This document shows positions 1-10,290 of a stretch of 64,000 nucleotides of DNA, one piece after another. The position numbers and the translations under genes were made by a program. The DNA comes from Plutella xylostella (Eukaryota > Arthropoda > Insecta > Lepidoptera > Plutellidae): NCBI RefSeq assembly GCF_932276165.1, contig NC_064009.1, positions 8,680,001 to 8,744,000 of the forward strand, given 5' to 3'. Under the pieces are notes generated by a model, which worked only from the letters and a program-made list of their open reading frames with translations, was not told the origin of the DNA and searched no databases. Positions within the stretch are counted from its first letter, which is position 1. Every line of letters begins with the position of its first letter.

Positions 1-1228
1 TTAAAAGCCATAAAAATATTCCTCTTCGCTAAATTATATTATATTTTCAGATAAAAAACCCTCTAAACGGATGCACATTTACAAAACCCCAGGAACCCCA
101 AAGTTTACAACCCTATTGTCTAGTCATTATCACCGTTGACAAAGGGTGGTGACAAAAAAAATGACAAACTTGTCACATCAAAACAAACTGTTTCTTAGTA
201 GAGATCCTTTTTTTGTCAAGTTGCGGTTTCATTTCTACTTATTAATCCTTTCTGACAGTTATGTTATACGGGTTGATATTTTGGTAAGAATATTTTATAA
301 CGTTCATCAAAAATAGAATTATTATGACACAAAATTCTTATAGCGCATCCTTAAACAAAACTTAAACAATCAATTCGTTCTAATCTACACGGGAATTATA
401 TTTAGGTTTTTATTTCAGAATTAAAACATCGGAAAAAATAAGTAAAGTATACATTTTTAACATAATCGATAATTTAATGTATGTATTAAAATCACAAGTG
501 TTACATTTTGTATCAATACAATTTAGTACCTATTACTAGAAATCAATATATTGAATCTTGTGGAATCACCCTGTAGCTGATCTGTTATTCCAAATTCAAA
601 ATGTAGACCGTCCAGCGCACGCTTTTTCTGCGTATTTACAAAACCGTATAGTGACTCATAAATACTTCATAATCTATTCTGTCACAAAAAGTATGCATTT
701 CATCTCTCGTGAGAATTGTAAACTTTTTTAAGTAGTTGGAAGGATGGCATGAATGAATTTATTGTTCCAAGTGATATATTTATTGTTGTGGTTGACTTTT
801 CTTTTGTCCGATAATCTATGCAAAATATGTTTCATTTCATTATTCTCTATTCGTTCATAAGAAGGGGAACTGTAATAGAGATATCTTGGCATTTCAAAAA
901 GGGGCGTTTTTGTCATTTGTATGCATATTTACTGTTAAGTGACACTTCCACACTGCGTGGAATGCTATCACTGTCATCAGTGATCTTCTTCAAGGCAGTT
1001 CAATGTTACCTTCCTGTTACAGAGAGGGCATTTTTCGCAATGTCTGGCTACCAGCTACCGCTACATGGGATCGCTATCAACGCAGATAAATGTCCCTAAC
1101 TATAACGTGATTCCTTATAAATACGACGATATGATTGGTGAAAAGCTCAAAAAGTTTATCGACTTCGATCTCATCTGCTGCATCTCATCACATAAATCTT
1201 ATCTGCATCCTATCTTTGGAAATCCTAA
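1..1228. other. No feature recognised
   Basis: AT-rich DNA with short unrelated open frames only (the longest, 93 codons at 818-1099, has no recognisable motif). Nothing in it can be supported as a gene or repeat. Confidence 0.6.
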
Positions 1229-1430
1229 TCCTAACTAATATTATAATTATGCGAAAGTAACTGTGTCTGTCTGTCTGTCTGTTACTCTTTCACGCCAAAA
1301 CTACTGAACGTATTTGAATGAAATTTGAGGCACATATTCTAGACCTTGAGAAAGAACATAGGCTACTTTTATCCCGGAATTCCCACGGGAAAACTTTTTA
1401 AAGCGAAGTAAAGCTCGCGGGACCAGCTAT
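1229..1430 (+). repeat. Lepidopteran (TGTC)n short interspersed repeat, copy 1
   Basis: It begins CTAACTAATATTATAATTATG, continues with GCGAAAGTAACTGTGTCTG, an internal (CTGT)n, and CACGCCAAAACTACTGAACG, and ends AGCTCGCGGGACCAGCTAT with a small GCGA...TCGC stem near the 3' end. It is the same family as 34321-34531, 38847-39041 and 60092-60293. Such repeats are common in moth genomes and have been grouped with Helitron-like or SINE-like sequences. It is non-coding. Confidence 0.75.
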
Positions 1431-2256
1431 ACTTCATACAAATTCACACCCAAAACAGTAGTTAACCGCTAAACCGTAGAAAACCGCAGAATCTAGTTCT
1501 GTTCAACATAATATCATTACGCTGATGGCAGGCTGGCGCTGACAAATGTTTAAAATAGATTATATTTTTGTACTTCCGCAGTGAAGTGGTTAACGGGTGA
1601 AACCGCGAGTGATTAGCTGTGTAGTTGGATGGAATCATTAAAGTCTTGATACTTTACCTCAGAACCTCTAGTGACGGTTTTGATATTTACGAAAACGAAC
1701 TACGTTTACGTTTTCTCCTGTCATCTGCATGCATTATCTGTCAAAAGTGTTCGCTAGATTTAATTGTGTTCGCGCCACTTTGTATGCGAGAATACTAAAA
1801 CTATTATAGTTTACGACAAACTAGGTATAAAACTTGGATTAGACATACAGAGGTAGACAATCATAACAATCTAATCATAAGTATTTTTTTAAGAAAAAAC
1901 ATTATAAGGTCTTGCTAAAGATACAGATACAGAGAGAAAATAGAACAGAATAGATGATTACCGCTATGGAAGAGCCGTGAATCCCACAAAAGTATCAAGA
2001 CTGACTGCCTAAGAATATAATACATAATTGAAACTAGCGAGTGTCACTCGACCACAGACCACTTAGGGTAAATAAACTCTGAAGATGATGCGGAATTGTG
2101 AGGAGATGGAACAGAAAAGGGTCTTATTACGCTTTTACTGTTACGTGATGATTACGTTGAGTTTCAGTGCTACTTTCATAATGAACTGTAACTACGGCCA
2201 TAGCCTCAGCTTTTTTTGAAAATAAGAAAAACTTTTTTTCTTCTGTTATTTGCATA

Positions 2257-2895
2257 TGTCGCAGGCATCTGGTTTAATCTCCTGTTTGATTGAACCGCTA
2301 GCCCGTTCATTGGATGACGCTATTCAGCTGTATGACTAGGCCGAACGTTGATTGTACAAGCGTCACAAAACGTCCAACTAGTTAGCGGACTTAAAATCAG
2401 TCAGGTGGTGAATGAAACAAATATGGCGTCTAACAGCGAACAGCTGACACAAAAAGCACTTGTATTATTATTTTTGCGAATAAATTAGTTTTAAAGTGCG
2501 TTATTTATGTTAAAATAGTGTGACAACATGGATTTACCTATTATCACACCGCCGGCGGTTAGTTTCAAAGAAAAAAATGTGCTAAAACTGGATATTATGA
2601 ACAACAATATCAAGGTACGTTTATTGTTATTGTTTAGTAAATTTGGGAGATCAGAGCTTTGTAACATAGTCTCTTTGTTGACTCTTATCTGGTCATGTTC
2701 ATCCTAACCAGACATTACAAAGTTGCTATACTATATCCCATTTAACGACTTCGCTAAATAACGTTCAGTCAAGACGTTGGACGTTACAGTCAACCACTTG
2801 ACGAGTTGTTCTTTAGTCATTCAACTGAGTAGCGTTATCCAATGAACGGGCTAGCGGTTCAATCAAACAGGAGATTAAACCAGATGCCTGCGACA
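2257..2895. mobile_element. Short TIR DNA transposon nested in the palindromic element
   Basis: Long terminal inverted repeats start TGTCGCAGGCATCTGG. The left arm 2257-2320 matches the reverse complement of 2832-2895 over about 60 bp with very few differences. CATA flanks both ends (2253-2256 and 2896-2899), a possible 4-bp target duplication. The element is 639 bp, too short for a full transposase gene, but contains a plausible first coding exon (2529-2614). The superfamily is undetermined. Confidence 0.72.
2529..2614 (+). CDS. Possible first coding exon left in a deleted transposon
   Basis: An ATG at 2529 (context AACATGG) opens 28 codons, MDLPIITPP onward, ending AATATCAAG directly before GTACGT, a strong splice-donor match. 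The frame then runs into AT-rich sequence inside the same 639-bp TIR element, whose right terminus lies 280 bp downstream. This pattern fits an internally deleted transposon that kept the promoter end and first exon of its transposase gene. I recognise no domain in so short a peptide. Functional assignment is inference, and the exon could be fortuitous. Confidence 0.3.
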
Positions 2896-3599
2896 CATAC
2901 ATTACCTGCCCGTCTAGTACAGGTTTGATAGTTTATCGAAAACTATAAAAGATTACGTTTTCTCGCATACAAAGTGCGCCTGTAGCGAAAACTATGATTA
3001 AACTTTGACAATAATGTATGAGATGATGAAAAGGAAACATAAACGTTTTTCGTTTTCAAAAATTGCAATTACGCCGTACTAGAGGCCCTGTTAAAAGTTT
3101 CATGATAGTCACCGCTAGAGTTCGACGAAAGAGTTGTACATTTTTTAAAAAAAGTAAAATTTACGTACTTGATTATCCGTACAAATAAAATCTAAGCATT
3201 AACTTAATTCCCATAGCTATCATTGCATTTGACCCAACAAAATAGACTCGTTACACGGTACGTCAATCATAGATGATCTCTATTCAAATGGCTTCATATA
3301 AACGTTACAAATAGTAATCAAATGTATGTAAGTACTTGTTGTAGCGCCAATCGATTTTTTATGTCCAGTTTTCGTTTTTGACCTTACATGGGTGAAGTGC
3401 TTAGAATGTCTAGAATAGTTTTATTTTAAATTATAATTTCATTTTGTCAGGATGGAAAATACATGAAAAATATATTTTTCTTCTTTGCATCGTATTGTCT
3501 CTGCAAAATGCAAACTAAAAATAAAATAAAAAAACAAAAACTAAACATAGATAAATTTAATTTGTAATTCATAATTATACATACCTAATTTGACCTAGA

Positions 3600-3775
3600 T
3601 TATTATATTACTGCAATTTATGTATATTGTTTAAAAATACGATAATATGTTTCAGTTATTTTTATTTAACCGTGTTTTGTGTTCTGTATTTAAATAAGTG
3701 TATAATGTCCACCTTTTGTACACTTATATTTCATATTTGTGCAATAAAGTATCAAATAAATAAATAAATAAATAT
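3600..3775 (+). repeat. 3'-terminal fragment of a non-LTR retrotransposon
   Basis: It ends with GTGCAATAAAGTATC and a tail of four AAAT repeats (about 3753-3773), the usual signature of a 5'-truncated LINE 3' end. A similar GTGCAATAAAG tail ends the minus-strand Jockey-type element near 61820. There is no coding sequence, and the left limit is a guess. Confidence 0.4.
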
Positions 3776-4755
3776 AATGTCTTTATACCCATACTTAGAT
3801 AGAGGCACTTCTATAAACTTCCAAACTTTACAGAGCTGTCAATACGGGCAGTTGCGATAATATATGGAATATTTGGCATTTCCACGGCAGGGGCCGATAT
3901 CATTGATCATTATTAGATCTTACGTGCGCGCGCGCAGCTCACGCGATAACCCGTGCACTCCTGTTAGTGACGCAGTATATGGTGGCCATTTTGGTTTATA
4001 TGTAGTAAAAAAAAAATTAAAAGGTCTTAATTGACACCATACTTAAACTCAAAAATTTATTGACTTATGAAATAAATAAATAAATAGTATATTAACTTAT
4101 GACATAAAACATAGTAAAAAGTCACACGTGACTAACGTTACTAAAAAAGACTCTAAGAAAATTTCTCAGAATAGGGGTTCATCCATTCATTTTGGCTTAC
4201 TATTTACCCTTTTTTAAAACATGGATAGTGGGTATGTCCAAGCACAGAGACTATAATATGATAGGATAGACAGCGGTACTTACAGACATATTTCATTCTT
4301 ATTTCAACAAGTTAAGATATATTTTTTTATTCAGATTATTATTTTTACTATAAAATACGCAATTGAAGTTAATGACGCGACTCATTTACGATATATTACT
4401 TGATCCGCCTCGTTCTGATTAAATATAAGAAAGTTAAATCCAAATTCATAATCACTAACGAAAGTATCCCCGACGAACCAAATAAATGTAATTATGATGT
4501 GATTCTGTGACTATCGAGCTTCAATGTCAGTCCGCTTGTGATGTTTTCTTTTTGTAACACCGTGGGATGTATCTCCGAACTACGAACCATCACTCAAATA
4601 TTGGAAGTGTAAAATGTCTAATGTGTAATGATCTATCGGTAAAGGTAATGCCCGACCGGTCAATACTCTACAATTCTAACTAATTGGGAATTTAAGAGGA
4701 CGCTGGCATTTGGCTTCGAGTATTTTCGTAAATATTATTAATAAATAAATATATA
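3776..4755. other. No feature recognised
   Basis: AT-rich sequence with AAATAAAT simple stretches (4070-4085, 4737-4752) and one CG-rich run at 3924-3934. The LTR retrotransposon inserted at the end of the second AT-rich stretch. Confidence 0.6.
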
Positions 4756-4847
4756 ATATTGTTACAAATATAACTCCGAACCTCAGAATAATAACAGGAA
4801 GCAATCGTATTTACACCGCGACGACGTACTCTGTGGTCGGCAGATAA

Positions 4848-4859
4848 GCCATGGCGGGA
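4848..4859. repeat. Left target-site duplication of the I-type element
   Basis: GCCATGGCGGGA, repeated exactly at 10069-10080. The uninterrupted target is visible once in the intact 3' LTR, at 13477-13488, which confirms that these 12 bp were single-copy before insertion. Confidence 0.9.
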
Positions 4860-4992
4860 CTTTTTGGCGGGCTTTTGAAAAGAGTAGGCGCGATTTTACA
4901 AAAGTTTTTCGAAAATTATTAAAACTTAGTTAAACACTGTAAATTAATACTGTAATATATTGTAATTAACTTGTATATACTTGGTGTATAAA

Positions 4993-6237
4993 ATGGAGGA
5001 GCCTCCGGGGGCTGGGTCCCCTGGGGGTGGAGATCGAGCTTCCCCGCCAAATCTGAAGAGGGGCCGGGACAATGATGAGGAAGAGTCTCTGCAATCCACA
5101 AGGGACTATTCCGACATGTACATACCCTATACAAAACCTAACTACAAGAGAGTGTTTCCAGACGTGAGTACCGGCAGCGGCAGCGGTGAGTACCTCGTAT
5201 TTGTAGAAAGCACGAAGGCGGGCGAGCGGCTCGGGAACAAGAATCCCCTGATGTTGGCCACATTATTTCGGAATGAAATTAAAGGAGTCACAAACATAAA
5301 GCGAATCAACGCAAGCAAAATAGGAGTGACCTTCTCTCAGACAAACACTGCTAACAATTTTCTGAAAAACGAGAGTTTCCTTCAGAAATATGAAATGAAG
5401 GCGTTCATTCCAGCCAGGTCTGTGGAGAAAATCGGCGTTTTAAGATTTGTACCCACAAACATAAGCAATGAGGAACTTTTTAGGAAATTACAGTCGTCAT
5501 TAGAAATAGTGGCAGTACGGCGCTTTACGCGCAAGGTAAATGGTGAAGTTAAGCCATTTAATTCTGTGAGTGTGACATTTTTGGCAAATTCGTTGCCCGA
5601 AGCTGTCTACCTGGACATCTTCAGGTTCCAGGTACATGAGTATGTAGCACCGTTGTTGCAGTGCTTCAAGTGCTTCAAATTCAATCACGGAGCTAAAATA
5701 TGTAAGTCGGCTCAACGGTGCTCCATATGTGCCGGGGACCATCATTATTTAGAATGTAAGAATGAAGCTGTCAAATGTATCAACTGTAGCGGAGAGCACC
5801 TGGCCATTTCAAGGGACTGCCCCATAAAACAAACTAAAATTCATGAATTAAAAAATAAAACATACGCTTCGGCGATGAAAAATAACAAAAATGACAACAT
5901 TTTTCAAAATTATGGGAAGGACTTTCCAGCACCACGTGCCAGAAATCCTAAGTATGCCTCTTCCATGAAAGCACCAGCAGCTGCAACACCAGCAGCTAAA
6001 ACAATACTTAAAACTAATGAAAATATAACGGAAAAGTCTAAGGTACACGAAAGGGAGACTATTCAGAATAAAACAAAAACAATTTTAAGTAACGAAAATT
6101 TAATAAATGAAATTTTATCCAATGAAATTGTACTGAAGGGATTGGTTGCCGCGTTGGTGGCCATTGGCAATGGTGGTAGGACGATAACAACAACAGTAAT
6201 AAAAGAAATTTTAACAAAAACACTAAAAAATGAATAA
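4993..6237 (+). CDS. ORF1 (Gag-like nucleic-acid-binding protein) of the I-type element
   Basis: This frame encodes a 414-residue protein. The frame is open from 4981 upstream, but 4993 is the first ATG and sits in a good context (AAAATGG), so I start there. The N-terminus is Pro/Gly-rich and acidic (about residues 1-45). Residues 65-215 look like a folded RRM/pre-C2HC region. Three zinc knuckles follow, seen as CX2CX4HX4C at about 224-237, a CCHC-like motif at about 243-255 and CX2CX3HX6C at about 262-276. The tail is Lys/Asn-rich. Proteins of this family coat the element RNA and form the retrotransposition particle. The frame is undamaged. It overlaps the ORF2 start by 8 bp (ATGAATAA), so ORF2 is probably translated by termination-reinitiation. 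I infer function from the family layout alone. Confidence 0.88.
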   Translation: MEEPPGAGSPGGGDRASPPNLKRGRDNDEEESLQSTRDYSDMYIPYTKPNYKRVFPDVSTGSGSGEYLVFVESTKAGERLGNKNPLMLATLFRNEIKGVTNIKRINASKIGVTFSQTNTANNFLKNESFLQKYEMKAFIPARSVEKIGVLRFVPTNISNEELFRKLQSSLEIVAVRRFTRKVNGEVKPFNSVSVTFLANSLPEAVYLDIFRFQVHEYVAPLLQCFKCFKFNHGAKICKSAQRCSICAGDHHYLECKNEAVKCINCSGEHLAISRDCPIKQTKIHELKNKTYASAMKNNKNDNIFQNYGKDFPAPRARNPKYASSMKAPAAATPAAKTILKTNENITEKSKVHERETIQNKTKTILSNENLINEILSNEIVLKGLVAALVAIGNGGRTITTTVIKEILTKTLKNE

Positions 6238-9200
6238 AGATTTTATTAGAATATCACAATATAATATAGAGGGCGCTATGAACAAAAAACCATTGTTTAT
6301 AAAATATTTATATGACAACGACATTGATATTTGTCTATTAAATGAGACCTGGCTTAGAGATAAAAATACTTTTAATATACCCAGCTACAACTTCGTCTAC
6401 CAAAACGGTAAGGACGGACGATGTGGTGTAGGTATATTAGTAAAAAACCATTTAAAATATACAGTTTCTCCCACACCCTTTTATGAATTCTTGCAAACCA
6501 CGGCTATAATCTTATCAACTAATGCTGGTAATCTGACATTATTATGCGCATACAGTCCACCTACTAATAACAACCAGCGTAGGTTTCAAGGAAGAAGATT
6601 AAAGCAAATTTTAAATGATTTACCTAAACCTATTATGCTATCAGGCGACCTTAATGCACATCATGTTGCCTTTGGTTGCCTTTCCACTAACTCCAGAGGT
6701 AGTGAGATATACAATATTATAGATGAATACGACTTATGTATTCTAAATACTGGAACTCCAACCACAGTAGGTAGCCCTAATAAAAATCCCTCAGCAATAG
6801 ATATATCCTGCATAAGTCCATCCTTAGCTTCACTCTGCCACTGGAGAGTTCATGATGACTCCATGGGCAGCTATCACTTTCCCACTATTATTGATATACA
6901 GACTTCAGTACATAAATATGAAATAGGTAGTCCCATTGATCGTTTTGTGTACAGCAAAGCTGACTGGCTGAAGTTCTTATCTGAAACAGAACATAAATTG
7001 GGAGACTTAGTAATAAATAATTCTTGTCCTCTTGAAAGTTACAATGAATTTTGCAATAAATTAAACGAAATCAAAGAAATTTGTATACCTAAATTTAAGA
7101 AAACTACACAATTTATATTAAAAAAGCCTGTTCCCTGGTGGGATACTGAATGTAGTGAGGCCGTCCAAAAAAGTAAAGAGGCCTTAAATTTGTACAGATC
7201 AAACTCTTCAATAGATTCTTACATTCAATATAAAAAACTAGACGCATTAAAAAAGAAATTACTAGCAGAAAAAAAGAAAAATGGATGGAGTAAGTTATGT
7301 GAGTCATTCAATAGATATACACCAGTCAGTACAATTTGGAATTATATAAGAAGATTTAAACGTGTAGCCTTACCCAAAACACCCAAAAATGATGAGTGGA
7401 TCCCCTCTTTTCTGGATAAATATGCACCTCAATCTCCTCCTGAGAAACAAATAGATGAAGCTTCATTAAATAAATACTTTTATAGAAATAATTATGATAG
7501 TAATGATTTTCTCTCTCAGCCATTCTCCTTCAATGAGTTCTTAGCAGCAATAAAAACACGGAAAGATACTTCTCCTGGCCTAGATGATATTCCATACAAA
7601 CTTATTCGCCACATGCACATAACTGCACAGAAAACTTTATTAAACATTTTTAATTTGCTTTGGATATCTAATTCTATCCCTGACACATGGAAAACACAAT
7701 GTGTAATACCAATTTTAAAGCAAGATAAACCAGAAAACGATTTTAATTCCTACAGACCAATCGCACTTTCTTCATGCGTAGGTAAACTATTTGAATTTAT
7801 GCTTAAAACAAGATTAGATCATTTTGTAGAAACTAATAAAATATTACCTGAACAACAATTTGGATTTCGAAAGGGGCGTAGTGCTGCAGAAAGTTTCACT
7901 TCTCTTGTAGAAGACATTAAGAATTCCTTTCATGGTCACTCAGCAACTGTTTGTGCATTTCTTGATGTCCAAGGTGCCTTCGATAATGTTAATCCATCTG
8001 TACTAATACAAATCCTGTCCGAAATAGGCATTCCAGGTCATATCTGTAAATGGATATTTAATTTTTTATATAACAGGACAATGTATGTCAAATTTAATAA
8101 TAATATACATGGACCAGGACATGTGTACAAAGGGACAATGCAAGGGGCCACAATTTCCCCTCTCTTGTATAACATATATACCTCACAAATCAATAAATAC
8201 TTAACCCTAACAAATGTAAAATTTTTGCAGTTTGCCGATGATTTGTTAATATACACTGTAAATAGAAATGTAAATATAGCTGTAAATAACTTAAATGATG
8301 CCCTTGAACAGGTCCATTCTTTCTATTTTGGAAAACTCAAGTTGAACATAAGTCCTAATAAAAGTGGAGTCATGCTATTTAGTAAAAAACATACCATATG
8401 TAACTCTAGAGTTATTTATAATAATTGTCCATTACCATGGTTAGAAGATAAGAAATTTTTAGGGATATGGTTGGATCAAAGACTAACATTTCAACCTCAT
8501 ATTAATTATATAATTAAAAATGCTTGTAAAGGACTCAATATATTGAAATCTCTTGCTGGAGTTCATTGGGGATCTGACCCAAAGATATTATCAATGTTAT
8601 ACAAAAGCATAGTTCGTAGTCACTTTGACTACAGCTCATTAGCTTATATGAATGCAAATATTACTACCTTAAAGAAATTGGATATCATACAAAATAAAGC
8701 ATTAAGAATAATTTCTGGTGCTATGTGCTCCACCCCCATTAATGCTATGCAATGTGAAACCTGCATTCCCCCTCTGCATTTCAGAAGATTTCAAATAGCT
8801 GAACGCTTTTGCCTTAAGATAATAGCATCAGATAATAGTTGTGTCTTAAATAGAATTCTTCCAACTCAACATAATATTTCATTTAATAGCTTGGGCCCAT
8901 ATTTAAATAGATCTCAATTATTATTGGGTAATATCCCAGAATTACTTCGTACCATAATTCACTTAAAGTCTATTACTGTAAATATGTACAAAGACTCTTT
9001 ATGGCCATTTTACAGACATGGCTATAATATTCATTTTAATAGTAGTATTGTAAATAAACAAAATTTTAATAGTCAGGCTGAGCTACTGCAATTTTTAGAT
9101 ACTAATAACTTGTATTCTCTGTATACCGATGGGTCTAAGTCAGCAGATAGAGTAACATCAGCATTTTATGATCCTCAAAATAAATCTACCAAATGTTTTA

Positions 9201-9988
9201 AGTTGGACAGTAAATGTAGCATTTTTACAGCTGAAAGCTATGCCATTTATCAAGCTCTTTTGTATGTTAAAAATATTGTATTTAAAAACTTTATTATTTT
9301 CTCAGATTCCTTAAGTGTTTTAACTGCATTAAAAAATAATTGTTCTAAATATTCTGTAAATTATTTAGTAATTAATATTAAGAATGTAATTAACGATTTG
9401 TACAACACTGGTAAAACTATTGAGTTTGTATGGGTACCATCTCATAGAGGATTCACTGGAAATGAGATAGGTGACCAAGCAACCAGAAATGAACACAATG
9501 AAGATCACTCCACAGACCTAAAGATTCCTTTTACTGACTACCAATCTCAACTGAAGCACAAAATGAAATTACTGTGGCATGATTATTGGAAAGAGACGAG
9601 CAAAGAAAAGGGAAGATGGTATGCTGATATCCAAGGAAGCCCGCCCGCCCAACCTTGGTACCACCGCAATAAAACAGCTGATTGTCGGAAATTCATTACC
9701 ACCATAAATAGAATGAGATTTGGCCATTGCCAGACCCGGACTCACCTGAAGAGATTAAACTTAGTTCAAGATTCGAAATGCACTTTTTGTGAAGAAGATA
9801 ACGCTGATTTAAATCACATCGTATTTAACTGTCAAAGTTTTGGTGTTCACAGACTGATACTCGTGACTGAACTACAAAGTGTTTGTGATGATGATGAAGT
9901 ACCTACACGCCTCCAAGATCTTTTGGCTGACCAGAAGTTTTATGCACCGCTATATAAATACATCATAAATACAATAAACAAACTGTGA
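6230..9988 (+). CDS. ORF2 polyprotein: endonuclease, reverse transcriptase, RNase H (I-type)
   Basis: This frame encodes 1252 residues with no internal stop. An APE-like endonuclease spans about residues 5-225, with N12, E39 and the GDLNAH block (D140, N142); near H216, where the family usually shows S-D-H, this copy reads S-Y-H. The reverse transcriptase spans about 440-720, with motif A FLDVQGAFD (D579, D585), MQGATISP and motif C FADD (668-671). RNase H spans about 960-1090, with YTDGS (D967), AESYA (E1002), FSDS (D1026) and SHRGFTGNEIGD (H1072, D1082). A C-terminal CCHC motif is C1184, C1187, H1196, C1201. The protein nicks target DNA and copies element RNA onto it by target-primed reverse transcription. 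RNase H after the reverse transcriptase separates it from Jockey elements, which lack it. Everything except the S-Y-H site looks catalytically complete. Confidence 0.93.
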   Translation: MNKDFIRISQYNIEGAMNKKPLFIKYLYDNDIDICLLNETWLRDKNTFNIPSYNFVYQNGKDGRCGVGILVKNHLKYTVSPTPFYEFLQTTAIILSTNAGNLTLLCAYSPPTNNNQRRFQGRRLKQILNDLPKPIMLSGDLNAHHVAFGCLSTNSRGSEIYNIIDEYDLCILNTGTPTTVGSPNKNPSAIDISCISPSLASLCHWRVHDDSMGSYHFPTIIDIQTSVHKYEIGSPIDRFVYSKADWLKFLSETEHKLGDLVINNSCPLESYNEFCNKLNEIKEICIPKFKKTTQFILKKPVPWWDTECSEAVQKSKEALNLYRSNSSIDSYIQYKKLDALKKKLLAEKKKNGWSKLCESFNRYTPVSTIWNYIRRFKRVALPKTPKNDEWIPSFLDKYAPQSPPEKQIDEASLNKYFYRNNYDSNDFLSQPFSFNEFLAAIKTRKDTSPGLDDIPYKLIRHMHITAQKTLLNIFNLLWISNSIPDTWKTQCVIPILKQDKPENDFNSYRPIALSSCVGKLFEFMLKTRLDHFVETNKILPEQQFGFRKGRSAAESFTSLVEDIKNSFHGHSATVCAFLDVQGAFDNVNPSVLIQILSEIGIPGHICKWIFNFLYNRTMYVKFNNNIHGPGHVYKGTMQGATISPLLYNIYTSQINKYLTLTNVKFLQFADDLLIYTVNRNVNIAVNNLNDALEQVHSFYFGKLKLNISPNKSGVMLFSKKHTICNSRVIYNNCPLPWLEDKKFLGIWLDQRLTFQPHINYIIKNACKGLNILKSLAGVHWGSDPKILSMLYKSIVRSHFDYSSLAYMNANITTLKKLDIIQNKALRIISGAMCSTPINAMQCETCIPPLHFRRFQIAERFCLKIIASDNSCVLNRILPTQHNISFNSLGPYLNRSQLLLGNIPELLRTIIHLKSITVNMYKDSLWPFYRHGYNIHFNSSIVNKQNFNSQAELLQFLDTNNLYSLYTDGSKSADRVTSAFYDPQNKSTKCFKLDSKCSIFTAESYAIYQALLYVKNIVFKNFIIFSDSLSVLTALKNNCSKYSVNYLVINIKNVINDLYNTGKTIEFVWVPSHRGFTGNEIGDQATRNEHNEDHSTDLKIPFTDYQSQLKHKMKLLWHDYWKETSKEKGRWYADIQGSPPAQPWYHRNKTADCRKFITTINRMRFGHCQTRTHLKRLNLVQDSKCTFCEEDNADLNHIVFNCQSFGVHRLILVTELQSVCDDDEVPTRLQDLLADQKFYAPLYKYIINTINKL

Positions 9989-10068
9989 AGTGAAGTGAAC
10001 TAACAAGTGTTGGCTCAAAAGGACACGTATCCAGGGCCGTTAAACCTAATATAAAAAAAAAAAAAAAA

Positions 10069-10080
10069 GCCATGGCGGGA
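10069..10080. repeat. Right target-site duplication of the I-type element
   Basis: Exact copy of 4848-4859, lying directly after the poly(A) tail. The LTR sequence resumes at 10081 with AACGTC, as in the intact LTR. Confidence 0.9.
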
Positions 10081-10290
10081 AACGTCAAAAAGGAGATGTC
10101 AATGTGATTGTCAAGGAAGGGGGGAGTTGATTTTGAATATGGAGTCGTGTTCTTGTATTTTCTGATTTAATTTGTTTGTTATCGATATAAATCCTCATGT
10201 TTTCAAGTTGTATTAATGATTTATGGTAAAACGAACCTATTTCACAAATGAGTTTACTTTTTGTGTCACCTTTTCCTTCTGGTTTTAACA

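Larger units (their letters stand above)
1660..3090. mobile_element. Palindromic TIR (fold-back-like) element, outer of a nested pair
   Basis: About 1660-1840 matches the reverse complement of about 2925-3090. Shared blocks include CCTCTAGT near each outer end, GAAAACGAA with ACGTTTAYGTTT, and CTTTGTATGCGAGA near the inner side. The arms are diverged (roughly 75-80 percent by eye), so the element is old. Its centre contains another inserted element (2257-2895). No coding sequence for a transposase is visible, so it is non-autonomous. The superfamily is unknown to me. Confidence 0.6.
4860..10068 (+). mobile_element. Full-length I-superfamily non-LTR retrotransposon
   Basis: The element consists of a short 5' leader (4860-4992), ORF1, ORF2 overlapping it by 8 bp, about 64 bp of 3' UTR and a 16-A tail (10053-10068). 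It is flanked by GCCATGGCGGGA at 4848-4859 and 10069-10080, extendable to 14 bp if two A residues are shared with the tail. The order endonuclease, reverse transcriptase, RNase H, CCHC in ORF2, with a zinc-knuckle ORF1, is that of the I superfamily. Both reading frames are open from end to end, so the copy could be competent or only recently dead. It sits inside the 5' LTR of an LTR element and is therefore younger than it. Confidence 0.9.
4760..10290 (+). repeat. 5' LTR, interrupted
   Basis: The first 100 bp (4760-4859) and the last 210 bp (10081-10290) together equal the 310-bp 3' LTR. The break coincides with a duplicated GCCATGGCGGGA, so the interruption is a target-primed insertion and not a rearrangement. 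The split probably harms the promoter or R region of this LTR, so this copy may no longer be transcribed normally. Confidence 0.9.

Noticed and set aside
5500..6048. Minus-strand open frames inside ORF1 of the I-type element
   Set aside because: They are antisense shadows of the coding sequence with no motifs of their own.
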